DNA from: Hetaerina americana
Taxonomy: Eukaryota > Arthropoda > Insecta > Odonata > Calopterygidae
Length of the DNA stretch: 64,000 nucleotides
Assembly (NCBI GenBank): GCA_022747635.1
Contig: JAKTNV010000115.1
Span: 1 to 64,000, forward strand
Direction of reading: 5' to 3'
In this document: in pieces, positions 22,479 through 36,067 of the stretch
Layout: each line of letters begins with the position of its first letter
How positions within the stretch are numbered: position 1 is the first letter of the stretch
The notes under the pieces: model-generated
The model's input: only the letters and a program-made list of their open reading frames with translations
What the model was told of the DNA's origin: nothing
Database searches by the model: none
Program-made: the position numbers and the translations under genes

Positions 22479-25400
22479 TTGTTAGAATACTTTCACTTGA
22501 AGTTATTCAACCTGGGGAAGTGGTAGTTCATGAAAAAAGTTTGGAAAATTGTCGTAAATTGTTTCCAAATGACATATGACCATATAACCGCTGTTGAACA
22601 GACTGCGTGGGTTGATATGACCTCTGCCTTGAGTACTGGTGTGGCAACACCTATTATGGGGAGTATCAAGGAGAGAGCGCTATTGGCTTCAGCCCATGGA
22701 AGGTCCTTCAAGTGTGATGAAAACACTTTTGCATCCAAATACATCGCCAGACGTCACTGCGACGGTTTTCGTACAATAAATTAACGAAAACATTCCAAGA
22801 AAGTATCAAGAAAACTCTGGAAAATAAACGGGCTAGCCTTGCGACAAAAATTTTAAGGCACGATAGCCTGATGAAGGTGGTCATCAAGGTAAAAGTGATC
22901 AGGAATAAATACAGATTTCGACCCAGGGCCAGATAAGATTGAGTAATTCAATGTTCAAAGGAAAGGAAACAAATATGGAAGTGAATAAATATGTACACTT
23001 CGAAGGTTATTCGATAGAAGAACTGAGCAGAGTGATTGGTCTGCTCTATAATTAACGACTAGCGTCGATGACGATTTATTACCGAATTAGGTCGCGCCAA
23101 AATCGATCTAGAAGAAAGTTCTTGTGTGACAGAGGCGAAATTAGGTGCGAAAGCCCTCTTCAAAGGATCGAACAGCGTTCAACTGAAATAAGCAGTCTGC
23201 TACCCTAATAGTTCCGCCTGGTCTATCCCCTCGGTGAACACCTTAAACATTTCTACCTTTCCCACGTCATTTAATCCCTATCTGAACTTTTTTCCTTTCT
23301 AATACATCTTATCTTCTTTTGCACTTTCCCTTATTTCAAACTTTTAATTGGGAAATGTCTTCTAAATTGTATCCTATTCCGTTAATTTGTTATCCCCTCG
23401 TCATCTAAAAGATTTCTCTCAATTCTCTCACCTTAGCCTATCTCATTCCTGACTCTATTTTTCCACTTTATGCCCTTCCTTGTTCTCCGCAACCGTTTTC
23501 CTAGCAGTAACAGTACCAGTATTCATTGTAGCTAATTTTTTACGCGGAAGCCTTCACAATATAAAGAGAATTTGGCCATGGTAATCTGTTTATCTAATAT
23601 TATTTCCTTACCACCGGTAAACGGGGAGGGGATGTCCTAGACTGCCTCATGAGTCGTAAAATCGTGAAAGTGGCCATATACCAAATGGAAAGCGGAAAGG
23701 ATGCATTTCCAATTTCGATATTTCGGCCACCAGACGACCAACATTGAGAAGAAATTAGTGATGCGAAAATTTTACTAGGGAACACCAGAATATAGTATCT
23801 TTGTCCATCGTAAAATGTCAATTAAAAATCAAACTGAGGTATTTTTATATTGCTATAACCCTTCACACTTATGCCATCTAATTTCAGAATAATTATTAAA
23901 GATACTTTTGCTCCAGTTAAGTGTTTACGATAAATAACTGCGACACGGTCGGTCTCTTCTATGCCTGTATTACTCATGGTTTTCCAGTTAAAACTTTATG
24001 AAATTTTCACCAAGTAAAATGGCAAATAGGGCCTTGGACCAATCACGGCGTTGCTACGTGGCCGACCCCACCCTCCTGAATCCATTTACTCTTCGGCCCG
24101 ACATAAAACTGCCGATTTCCCCGCTTGAGAACACCCTTCCCCTCCTTCCCTAAACGTAGGCTCTTCCAAGGTCAGGGCCCAAAGCCACGGCACACGAAAT
24201 GTAAATTGTGGAAGAAAAGGTCCAACCGCGGAAGGACTTGCAGAGAAGTCGGAGGAGAAACTCAAAAGAGAACGACTACTGGGACGGAAATATTCTAAGG
24301 TGTCCACAAAAACTTCCCTTCTCCCATTAACAAAAACTATGCAATTGAAATCTACGTACGACCCGTAGAAGTTGTGCAGAACTACTCGGAAATGTTCCAC
24401 CTTCGGCTTCGCCCATTCGAATCCAAATGAACTCCCTTCGTCGCTCTTACAATTAGTCTATTTCTTCATCAGCCGCGAAAGTTAGAGTACAGTTGTTCAA
24501 ACCTCGCGTCTCCAATAACAGTATTTCAAATCACAAGTTTTCAACTACATGAATCCTTTTGGAAGGAATTAAAGCCTAGTCGAGATAAACACCTTGATGA
24601 CCAGGTTTTTGGTGTAACCCACCGTTTTTCTCATTTAAGTTTGTAACGCTACTTGAAGCGTACATAACTATTGGACTATGAAAGCAAAAGTACACCGAAG
24701 GTGATGTGATAAAACTCATTTCCTTAGCATACCATTTTGACTTTTTAGTTGCGATTTTTGTGATAAAAATACTACCAACTGTTGGATTTAGTCCGAATAT
24801 GATCTTATTTAGACAGTCTGGCCATCGATTCATCATTAACAATTGGTTTTCGAACGATGGACTGTGAGATGATTTTATTAACTCTAAATATTTGAAATAA
24901 ATTACTGGTACCAAAGTTAAGAAAATTCTTCACTGTTTGGCGTATTCTTATTGATGAATGATTTTTTTCGTGGAGGATTTATCGAAGGCCATTATTTCTA
25001 TTTTTAACTGCAGTGTGAAATTCTATCTAAAATCTGTCATTCACCATTATGGGAATAATTTGTTCGACTTAGGAACCTAAATTTCACCCTTAACCCTCTA
25101 TAATTCTTGTTGTATTATGGATATTATCGGAAGTTCTTCACGCATGCAAACACTAGCACAAAATTGATTATTCTACTGCATCTAAAGTTAAGTCTAATGC
25201 AGTTACATTCAACGATTGAATCATGTAACTTCCACATGAGTTCCCAACCTGCTGGTTACGTTGATATAATGATGTGAAGGGTGGTGTAGAATCAAGTCCT
25301 TTCACATACACACTTGCGCTGGTTTATAGGATACCATTTAGATGCCGATGACGATGTAAATGAGAATTGGCGCGGTTGTTATATCCTCCTCCATGGTGTC

Positions 25401-25629
25401 AACGACATCTGAATGGTCGAACAAACTCTCTCTTTATTACTACGTGACAGATGGAACCTTAATCAAGTTGCCCTTATTTTCCATGCCCGTTAAAAATATA
25501 GGTTTATAGGTAGGAGAAAAATTAAGTTCTGCTACCTTTCGAGCGTATTTAACATGAGATAAAAGATACCCCTCTGCAGTTAAAAGAAGGACAGCCTTGG
25601 CAAAGAGGGCATATGAAAATTTAAAAATC
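22479..25629. other. Intergenic, nothing recognised
   Basis: Contains a GC-richer piece at about 24030-24440 and an 84-codon frame at 22530-22784 without recognisable similarity. No splice-consistent gene model could be made. Confidence 0.4.
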
Positions 25630-25970
25630 TTTTATAAAACAAGCATTTAACATTGGAATATAGAAAATTTTTGAATAAACATTTGTTTGGAGTATATTAT
25701 TATACGGATGTGAAACTTGGGCTTTGGGAATGATGGAGAAGTCTCGGTTGGAAGCATTGGAAATATGGATTTGGAGAGGGATAACAAGAACGAAATGGAT
25801 AGACAAGAAAAGCAGCATAGAAGTATTGAGAGACAATAAAGAGGAAAGGAATTCAATGAAAGAGATGCATAAAAGGAAAATTAAATTTGTTGGGTATGTT
25901 CTGCGGCATAAATAAGAGTTACAACATATGGAGATTTGAAAAGGACAGCAATGGATACATACATATATGT
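25630..25970 (+). mobile_element. LINE C-terminal fragment
   Basis: The translated piece LEALEIWIWRGITRTKW, preceded by LLYGCETWALG, matches the C-terminal segment LEAFEMWVWRRMEKVKW of the intact LINE. It continues into KIKFVGYVLRHK, a motif usual in related LINE tails but absent from the intact copy. A related but distinct subfamily is likely. Confidence 0.65.
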
Positions 25971-28900
25971 TTATATACATAGATGGATAGATAGATAGGA
26001 GGGGCAGTCAACTGAACACTGAACACCCGATACGGCAACGATCCTTGCACCAAAAAGGATATAATCCAACAATTGCTTGAGCCTGTGAGTTGTCACTATG
26101 AAGTTCTCCTACCACAGCGATGGCGGTATCGATCAGTAACGTAAACTCAAAGAGAAATAGATTGAAATATTCGTTTTTTTACCAGAAAAAGGCCCAGTAC
26201 GATTGTGCAATTACAAAAAGTCATAGGAACACAAGTGAATGTGGTTGGTCCATTGTGAGGATCCGCGATGCCTGTTGCACTACTAAACCGCGGGGCCTCC
26301 TCCATCACTATTTAGGTACTTGTACTTGTTTTGATTGTGAAATCGAACATTTTATGCTCATATTATGTCCACGGAGAAGAAAAATTATAAATATTATACA
26401 TATATGAATTCTAAAATTAGAAAAAGGAATGTTCGTAACCGATAAAATCGGTGGTAAAATTCAATAAATGCAGACAAGGAGAGATAAAGAGTAGAAATAT
26501 TCGGTACTTCCAAAATATCGACGAATAAAAAACATATCAATTGATAATGTAGAAAAATTCACGTGACATGTGATAAACCAATTTTTAATTTCAAATCGCA
26601 AGAGAATTCAAAATGGTTCATTTTCTTGGCACGTGCCACATCTGCCACTATAGTAAACCGACCCTGATATGTAGAACATTGACCTTGTTTCACTATATAT
26701 TCTTCCTTGATGAACACTCGTTCAAATATTCTCGATGTTCTATGAAAGCACGACGATTAAGACTTGGCGCAACTCACCTCGTCACGCGTCCTTTTGAGGG
26801 CGTGCCGTGGGCATAATCCAGAAGGAACTACCAAACAATTCTTCCACGCAAAATTTTAGGGAGACGGCGAGTACAGGAGCGGGGTTCACCGAGTCTGACG
26901 ATAAGGAAAAGATGCCACAGTGTGAGGAGAGAAGATAAAAACGAGCGAATTAGTGGATGATTTTTTAAGAGAACCGGTTTATATGCCTTGGCTCTCTTAG
27001 GTCGCGCACAGCAAACGCCTCCTCTGGGGAGTGGAGGAGGATCCCCGCCGGCTCGGTCCCTGTAGAATGGGTGGCGGTGGTTGGGCGGGTAGAAAGGGGT
27101 GACGGCGATGGGAGGGATGAGAGTTGGAAGGTAGAGGATGGAAGCGCACGAGCCGATAAACCCCTCACCACTTCCCAATCACCTCAGCTACGCCACCTTG
27201 CAATCTCTAACAGGGGTGCCGTTCCCATATTAGGAGGGGAGAAGTTTAGTTCAGGGAAAATTAAATCCACAAACATGTCCATGTCGCCATCCTCCTACGC
27301 GGCTATCGCGAGCTTTCGCCCTTCTATAGGTCGCGGAAGGGAAACTGCTGATACGCTTTGATAGGAAATGTTTTTTTCCTCTATTAATTACAGGGTTGCT
27401 TTACTCAGCCCGTGACCCAAGCGATTGCAGTCATGGCTGAGCGCATGAGAGGTTCTATCCGAGTGAAAAGGAAGTTTAGATAAGTCAGAAGAAAACGACA
27501 ACAGTTGTATGGATTTTACTCCGTGATAATATAGTAATAACAATTGGTGATAGAGCTTTAGTCAATGAGCCAAAGGATGATGGCTATCGGAGAACCCGAT
27601 AAAGGATCGATGTCAAGCATGAGAATTAAATGAAAAACTAGGAAAAAAAATTAACGAGAATCATTAGAAGTTGCAAGACCAGATTAAAGGGTAAAGTCGA
27701 GAAAGACGGAATGCATTCGAGCATAGGGGAAAAATTTATTCATTCAACATTTTGGATTAAAATTAGGAAATGAATTAGAAGATTGTGAGAAAAATTGCGA
27801 TAGCTCAAGGAACGTTTTCAAAAAATAATATCAGATCTAGGATAATTTTCAGGACCTTTATATTGAGATACTGAGGATACGCGAGCATTTATATGGTTTT
27901 AAAACTTAGGCTGTGAGGAATAAGGATTATCTTCGAATGAAGGATTTGAGACGTGAACTTGGAGAAGTTTGGAGAGACAGAAGAAGGAAATAATATAGGG
28001 TACAGATGATTATAACTATGGTGTAGTTTCGGATTTCCTTAATCACGTTATAAGAATTATCTCATTCCAACCATGACAGACAACGGAACGTATATCCGCT
28101 CCTATTTACAACTACATTCGATCCTTCGAAAATTACAGCATTATTGAATTAAGTAGGCAGTCTGAATGGACAAATAAACCAGTACTCCAATGACTATTGC
28201 AGTAAGTTATTTTTGCACAGATAAAGTTCCAATACAATAAGATAAAAAGCAATCCGTAGGCTTGTTAATGGAGAGCATAAATTCCCCACGGCATGAAATA
28301 AGCAAAAGGAATGTATCGCGTAGTCCTAAACTTGGAAGATTGACAAATTGTTGAACGTGCCACAATCGAAGGAAAAGTTGCTCTTGCAGACCCTTTGAAA
28401 GAGGCTACAGTCCTGTATACTGATTTCCATCTACGCAATTTAAATCTTTGTTTTTCGTATTGATAGGCATTATAAATTATAACTTTGGCATTCTGACACA
28501 TGAACATCCCACCAGTCACCAGCGGAGTCCAGAGGGTAAAATTGGCAATCTTAAGCTCTATTTCCACAAAACACGAATTTGCACTCATAAAAACCCTTCA
28601 AAATGATTGAAAATACTTACAGACCATCAATAATTGGATCTTATCATAATCAATCTAATTATCACTACTTTTAAAATCCTTCTAAGCTATAATCACCTCT
28701 AATTTGTGTCTATCTGAAAATCGATTCAAGGCTGCGTGTTGGTTTGAAATAGGGTCATTTGAGAGCCATCGCGAATAGTTTTAGGCATGGGAACCGTTAT
28801 GACGAAGCGAGTGAAATTCATGTCGGCTTAAAGATTATCTTTGAATTTCTTTTTTGCAGTGAGTATTTATCAGCAGTTCTTTCAACCTTTAAATTGTTAG

Positions 28901-29304
28901 GGCTTATATTTGCTCCACCGTAGTTTTTCTTGCTGCCTAATAATTGCATTACTCGTACTATAACTGTGAAATTTTGAAGAGAAACAGGTTGAACCACCAG
29001 TAATTTTATTTGGCCTAAGGAAAAATGTTCTCGACAAACCCCCGGGCTTGGGGAACCAAGCGATCCCAGAAAATGGAAAGGAATTGAGATCAATTTGACG
29101 TTATAAATATAAGACATCGGTCGAGGTAAAGAATCAACTCGGCATTTTTTCTACTGAGGCAATCTCATTCCGAGGCATGAGTTATGACTGCCAATGAGTT
29201 GGGCATGAGGCTTTTTATACATCAATCATTGAAATGCTAACAGAGAAGATACAGAATAACATTCAGTTCGTACTAATATTTGATTTTAAACAATGTTATA
29301 TAAC
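25971..29304. other. Intergenic, with a GC-rich patch at about 26770-27340
   Basis: The patch (GGTGGCGGTGGTTGGGCGGG and neighbours) is open in several frames on both strands, a composition effect. It could be a promoter-like region. The rest is AT-rich and purine-rich. No gene supported. Confidence 0.4.
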
Positions 29305-29513
29305 CCAGGGGAGGTTATAGTTAAGGTTTAGAGTGCTGAACTAGCGACCGAATCCCCCGGGTTCGATTCGCGGGGTACCATTTCTGCCTGGGAAATCATA
29401 AGGAAAGGGGGAAGGAAATGGTCCCCGTACCGCGATCTGTGAATTTTACATAACTTTAAGGTTAGTACTAGGTAAGCTCTGTACTCACCAAACAAACTAG
29501 GACGATAACTGTG
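29305..29513 (+). mobile_element. tRNA-derived SINE, same family, partly deleted
   Basis: The head includes GGGTTCGATTCGCGG (B box). The body has a GTGAATTTTACATAACTT and ACTAGGTAAGCTCTGTACTC stretch. The Cys/Pro-like head-body linker is shortened. It sits directly before a LINE copy. Confidence 0.75.
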
Positions 29514-29514
29514 G

Positions 29515-31640
29515 TTATCTCTTGTTTTAGTGATGGTGTCACGTCAGAAACACTGTTGAAGAAGGCAACCTCATCACTTATCCCAGGACCTTATGATGGA
29601 CAGAAATATGGTATGGGTCCTGGCAACTATGGAACCCGGTCCGTTGGGCCGTGTATCGACTCCGTAATTGGGAGAGGTAAGGCTTACGCGATTGTCATTG
29701 TACGAAATCCATGCAAAACGGTACCACAGCAGCTGCAAAGAAGACAGAAAAATTATAAATATAAACTAGAAAATGTAAAGCGGTAGATGGAGATAGGAAA
29801 TAAGAATTTTAGGCTGTGCAATGTGAGATGGAAAGACAATGAGGACAATTACCGAGTAATATACAATGGAGGGTAAGGACGCCACAAGGGGTGACAGTAG
29901 AATTGAACGAATTTGTAGTAAAAAGCGTCGTAAACATGTGAGCAGGTGGTTGATAGAATGCGTATTGTTAGTAAAAATAAATGCTAAACTAGCGAACGTT
30001 ATAGGAATAGCGAGATTAACTCGCGCAGTTTCCTGGGAGCGGATTCAGATCATAATGTTTCACTAATTAAGTGTAATGTCAGATTCATGAGAACTGAAAC
30101 AGAGATGACGGTTGAGGAAATTGAATGTGAAAACATTGACCGGACAAAAAGAAAGGAGTACGAGTAGATTTTATAGAAAATTATGAGTGATGATAGGGTT
30201 ATGGGTACAATAGAAGAACAATGAGGGCATATCAAAGAAGGAATGTTGAAAGCCGTAGACGAGCCTACACGATCAGTAAATAGAAAAAGGACAAGGAAAC
30301 CATAGGTCACTGACGAGATGATGAAGAGGTTAAACCACAAATTGAGGCGGGAAACTAATGGGGTGAAAGACAAAATACCAGACTGGTGGACAAGAAGCCT
30401 GGAGGCAGAGTTTAAAAAGGAAGGATGAAATGGGTGTGTGCACAGAGAGGCAAAATCTCTATCAGGAAGTAAGAAGGGAAAAACCAAAGGAATTATTGAA
30501 GATACTACAAAAACTGCTAATTAAACCAGAAAAGATTCTAGAGAGATGAAAAGTGCGTATAGAGGAACCATATGAAGATAATAGGCCTGCAATTTTAGAC
30601 AAAGAAAGAGAATATGGCGTAGACTGGGATAGCTTACTATTAGGCACACTTGATAGTGAGATAGAAAGGGTATTAGGGAAATGAAATCAAATAAAGTCAA
30701 GAGATAACATTCCCACGTGCATACTTAATAAACTGTGAAAAAGTGGAAGGAATTAATGGGATAATTTGTCTCATTTAAGAGGGAGCAATTTTCCTGAAAG
30801 ATTTCATCAGATTTTCCCATCCCAATTGTTTAGTTCCCATCCCAAAAGAAATGGAAAAGTAAGTGCAGCTGTATGTGAAGACTATAGAATAATAAATTTC
30901 ATTACCCTTGCAGAAAAAGTGGTACTTGGGGCTATTAATAAAAGGATAAAGATGAGGCCTAATGATTACTTGGGGTAGGTGACCATTTTGGGAAAAGGAA
31001 GGGGAGAGGTATACACCATGCCATAACAGTAATGAGATCACTAATAGAATTAAAGATACAGTACAATCAGGATGTATTTATTTTTCATTTTTTTAGATGA
31101 ATTTGATAGAGTGAACTGGGTAGAGTTAATGCATTATAAAATATTGGAGTTGATTGGAGGGTTAAGCAACTTATCTGTAACCTGAACAGGTGTCCAACTG
31201 CTCAGGTGCATATGGTGGATGGAGAGTCAGACTGGGGAGTGTTATGAAGAGGAGTAAGATGGGATTAGTAAAACATTTGTATCAAAGTCTAGTTTTGTAG
31301 GTTTCAGAAACATAGTCATTGAAACAGGATGATAGCTATAGATTGGGGGCTTTTGAAATGTGGGTTTGAAAAAGGGTGGAAAAGGTAAAATGGCCAGAAA
31401 GGAAAACCAACAAAGAATTGTTCAGCATGGTAGGGGAGGAGATGGGATCGATGGAAAGAGTCCAACAGAGGCAGCAAAAATGGACGTAGAGCATTTTAAT
31501 TGGCGATGGAAGGCTGAAGAATTTGAAAGAGGGGTAGACAAGTGAGGTAGGGGTAGGAAAAGGATAGGGATCTTGGATGGAATAAAGATGAGATTCTTAA
31601 CAGATAACTTTCACCAAAATGGGAATAAACTGTAATTAGG
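29515..31640 (+). mobile_element. Decayed RTE-type LINE copy, plus strand
   Basis: It starts in the 5' UTR (GTGATGGTGTCACGTCAGAA, about 29530) and the ORF start region (GPGNYGTRSVGPCIDSV), then endonuclease and RT remnants (VCEDYRIINFITLAEKVVLG near 30870-30930). A deletion follows, then a C-terminal part near 31340-31560. It has multiple stops. A SINE lies directly upstream (29305-29513). Confidence 0.8.
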
Positions 31641-33689
31641 GATGGTTCATATGTTAAGTAAAACATTTTTGATTTTTATGGTTGACCCTCCATGTAACAG
31701 CTACATTGGTCACCAATTTTTGACTCCTGACCCAAGTCAAACTCATTCCTTTCATAAAAACTTTTTCCCCGGTGCTTTGGGGACAAGTGCCGTGCAAAAT
31801 CCATATTACAACTCTCCCATTGACTTCATTACATGCACTGAAGTATGAAAGTACATAGTATCTAACTCATTTTATTGCTATTCACCTAGGGTTCATGCTA
31901 AATTTGGGTGCTTTCCATGAGATTTCTCTAATCTCACATCAATGACAATTTTTATGTATCGCTGGAACCTCCATGGCATGATGTAATACATGAAGAATCC
32001 CAAATCCAGTTAATAGATGGTAGATACCAATGCATATTATGTTATTATCTTGATTTGCTTAAATCCATTTTTTGTCCATATTTATCTCATTAATTAGTTT
32101 ATTCCATACTTGAAAATCGATGAAAAACTATTGTTATGTTATCTAATATGAAAAAGAAGATTCTTTCACTTCTTCATATAATCCAAAAGCTAATGTAGTT
32201 GCATGGCCAAGTGTGGACTAGATTTGTGAAATGACACAGGTTTTCTTCACTAACCTCAAGCCTGGGTGTTCCATGAATGCTGAAACCTAGGCCCAAGCAC
32301 AGACAGCCAAGAAAATACTTAATGAGATCAAAGAAGTAGAGCAATTTGTGGGAGTGCTTGGTTGAATATAATTCCATAACATCTTCACTGGGATTATGCA
32401 AGCTGAGGTGGCATGTGGGAGCCTATTCCTTATCAGATATATGTCAAGAGAGAGGTAAGAGAGAACTGGACTGCAGGACACTTTTCTTTTACAAGAGGAG
32501 CATAACTCAGGGCTACATAGTGGTGCAATAGAGGCTAAAAAGCAACATTTTTACACATATCAATGCAATCAATATTTGATTTAATATAAATACTAGTGCT
32601 ATTGTAAAAAACTAGGTTTCAAGAAACCTGGCCATTCTTAAAACAATGGATTTCAAGTTTGGATTCCAATCCCTATTACAATGGGCATCCACATGTGGGT
32701 AGAGATGAGGGTCAGGTGAAGGAACCCTGGTGCATATGGCTGAGAGATAGTTGCTGAATCCAGGTTTACATGCGTCCATACCCATGAATGTGTGGTCTAC
32801 AGGGAACACACATATTTAAAAAGCCATTTACCCAAATTTTAAAAAGCTCTGGGCATTTGAAACACCTGTAAAAGGTACGCTTGAAACAATTTCATTCAAT
32901 ATAGTCATCAGCTTCAAAATGAAAAATGATACTATCTGGCACTCTCATTTCATAGATTACCCTTGTTTAGGAGCCTTTTCAAAGCAGAGAATGAATCATG
33001 GCTTTTAAATATGAGCTTTATTGGAATGCATGTAGATTAATACCGATCTTCCTCTCATCCCACACTTCATCTCTGTCTGCTTCAAAAGTAATGGCCATAC
33101 ACAACCTGTCTACTTTATTTCACAAGGAAGCTAGACTGATTAGGTTTTTCATAAGTTGGTCATTTAAGGTTAATGACACTACATTAATCGTTTTTAATCT
33201 ACACATCACAAGTTACCATCTAACCATTTTAAACACAGTGAATTTAGTGGAGATGCAGTCTGAGCAACAGGTCAAGATATGAAACAACTCAATATTTCAA
33301 CCAATGGATCTTCTGTGACAATGTTGGGATGCCCAGCATGCAGTCTAAATCAGGGAATGAGAGACTTTTATTCCTTCTCTCTCTTTATTCCCTTTCCAGC
33401 ATATCTTATCGATAACCATCATTTCCCCCTAATTATGCCTGATGCAGGTTTACAAATATTGGCATTGATAAAATTAAGACACTTTGCCATGTTGATTGCA
33501 GTCAGAGCCAATTGGTAAAGTGCTAAGCTAGCCAGTGCGTGAATTTATAAGAGCCTTGACCAGCACTATTTATAGTACAAAACTGAATAAGATGCCAATA
33601 TTTTAAGCATATAAGTATAAAGTTTTATGAATTTGAACATAATTTTTTATGATGGATTTATGGCTCCATGAAAGAGGGTGAAAAATCAA
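31641..33689. other. Intergenic, nothing firmly recognised
   Basis: AT-rich with CpG scarce. 32600-32820 and 33505-33560 have faint tRNA-like/SINE-like strings (CAGAGCCAATTGGTAAAGTG) that are too degraded to call. Confidence 0.4.
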
Positions 33690-34005
33690 GTCAAAGAACT
33701 CATAATAGAATAATTGAGAGGATGATCAGAGGTAAGAAAAGTAAAATTTGTGAAGTGTTGATTGCTGACTTGCATAGGTAATGTGGAACGGATGAGTGAG
33801 GAAATGGCAACAGAGACGTTACTGGATGGGAGTATGGAGGCAGGAAAGAGGATGGAAAAACTGAGGAAGAGATATTTACAGGTTTTATTCGGGGATTTGA
33901 ATATCATGCAGGTCCCAAGATGGTGGGAGATAGCTCAATACAAATAAGAATGGACACACATCTTGAGTGAGACCAGAGCCCACCACAAACTGTAGTCTCA
34001 AGGAG
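33690..34005 (+). mobile_element. Probable LINE tail fragment
   Basis: CIGNVERMSEEMATETLLDG and KRMEKLRKRYLQ, then a W..HILSETRAHHKL stretch before a stop, resemble the extreme C-terminus of RTE-like LINEs (GHVxRM...G...GRPxxRW). Only the tail is visible. Confidence 0.45.
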
Positions 34006-35604
34006 GTAAGTAAGCATCATTTTGAATTTAAATTATTAATTGAATCTGGTACCCAATTAATTTCTAATTAGGAAAAGAGTAGTAAGTAGAAATATGCATC
34101 TTTTTATTGCATTAGTCCCCATGATGATTGATAGATTTGCTTTTCTTTCCAATTACAATTGACGGTGGTCAACAAAATAAAGTCAGCAGAAATCTCATTG
34201 AGGTTTAAAACTTTGCCTGGATGAGAAGTAAGAGGCTGAAATAAACAGGGAGGTTCATGGTTCACAAACTGTGGGAAGTTCATGGTTCTGATTGACTGAC
34301 ATGAGTTTCTATCAGATATTATTGTGTTGATAAACTCATCCTTTCAAATGATGATTCCACAATAAAGCAGGTGCCTTGAGTACATTCAATCCTACAAAAT
34401 TTTAGCTACATGGTTTAGCTGATGATACAGTTAAAAAAATATAACTTCTATACTTATTTTTGAAAGATCCTTAAACTAGTCTGCTAACTGCATTAAAGCA
34501 GGGCAAAAAACATTGGAGTGTGATAAGAAATTTCCCTTACATCCATGATAACTGAAATAATAACTGTAAATAAAACTTTACCTTAGGTCGAGGAAAAATT
34601 ATGCAGTTGCAAAATTTGGATGTTCTTTGGAAATTAAAATTGAGATGGCAACATGTAGCAGACAAATAAGTCATTAAATAAGAAACAGTCCCATTGTGGC
34701 TTTTGTGAGGGGTAGGACTAGCCAATGCTAATTCATACAAATACCTCTTCCATCACTGCCTAATTTCTACTGTAGTAAGAATGACAAAAGTAATCCAGAG
34801 AATCATAAAGCAACTGCTTAAATAGCATTTCACTGAACCAATATTCATTAAGGTGGTTGAGTAGGTAAATCTAGCTTCCCATTGAATATTCAATCAGAGT
34901 AAATATTTATGTATAGTAGATCTGAAGGTTCCCAATGGTTGGTAGATATGCTCAGAAATAATATAACAAAGGCCTGCTTTGGTTAAAAAATGTAAGAATT
35001 TTTATCTTGATCCAAATTTAAATTATTTCTTTTAAATATATGGGATTGTTAATTGAGCCTGGAAGGAAGGTGTCAAAAATCTGATTTTACCAGGGCCTCT
35101 TCATAATCTACTTAAGAATGAGCTAAACATTTTGAATCATTCTGTGCATCAAGTTCTTCAATGCTCTTGATAACCTCTTTCAAGTTTCAATAATGTTTAC
35201 TATTGATAATTAACAGGAAAATCACTCGACAATGTCTTTGAAAAATCATTATCTTTTATGCAATATACCCAGTGAATAAAATATCAACATAAAGAATTCA
35301 AGTTGCAAGTGTTAGAGAACTCATTAACTTCAAAGTAAACGATTTTTCAACTGTGTAACAGGTAATATATGAATCCACAATTCGACCTAAATATTTCATG
35401 CATGGTAAAATTAGTATTTTCTTCCTTATTAACTTAACTTGATCAGTGATTGTACATAAAGGTTCCTGTATGAAACAGAACAACATTGAGAATGGTATGA
35501 TGAATAAGCCTGACATGGATTCTTCCTTCCATCAGCGTCAGATAAACTTTCAAAGGCAGCATGAATATGAATTATATATACATTTTCATATATCTTATAC
35601 TATA
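34006..35604. other. Intergenic, nothing recognised
   Basis: AT-rich; no motif found. Confidence 0.45.
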
Positions 35605-35872
35605 TAAATAGATAGCCCAGTAGGTAGAGCATTGAGCAACTGGCTGGAGGGACTAGGTTTGATTCTAGGTGAACAACAAATGGGCAATATGAGGTTAACC
35701 CAAAATGTATCATTTTTTGGGTGATAGATCTTCCTCAACAACCACATGAACAAATGTACAGTTAAAGGAGCTGACACCCCAAACCTTCAATGAGTGAATT
35801 TAATATGGACTTAGTATTAGGTGAGCTCTAGCATCATTTATAAAACCAACTGTCAAAGGGATTATTGTATTT
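35605..35872 (+). mobile_element. tRNA-derived SINE, same family
   Basis: The head is ATAGCCCAGTAGGTAGAGCA, the B box AGGTTTGATTCTAGG. The body has GGTTAACCCAAAATGTATCA, GAGTGAATTTAATATGGACT and TATTAGGTGAGCTCTAGCAT. It is followed about 70 bp later by a LINE 3' end. Confidence 0.75.
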
Positions 35873-35941
35873 GATGAGATGTGAAGTGAGGTCTTCAAAT
35901 TTAAGCTTGCTTACTGCCAGTAAAAGTTTTATTATTATTAT

Positions 35942-36067
35942 TATTAGGTAATCTACCGGTTAAGGTAGGTTTTTGGATGGACAAAATTACTAATTCAACA
36001 ATTTGTGACCCCCAGCAAAACACAACATCCCTCTCTACATCAGGTACCTCTTCAGTTCTGAGTACTT
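35942..36067 (-). mobile_element. Solo 3' end of the RTE-type LINE with (ATT)n tail
   Basis: GTAATCTACCGGTTAAGGTA is nearly identical to the intact element's 3' end at 12065, and the match runs on for about 120 bp to GTTCTGAGTACTT. The tail is (TTA)n at 35929-35946 where the intact copy has A-run plus (TA)n. It is an extreme 5' truncation. Confidence 0.85.

Noticed and set aside
22530..22784. 84-codon plus-strand frame as an exon
   Set aside because: No similarity recognised and it runs through an intergenic, SINE-adjacent region.
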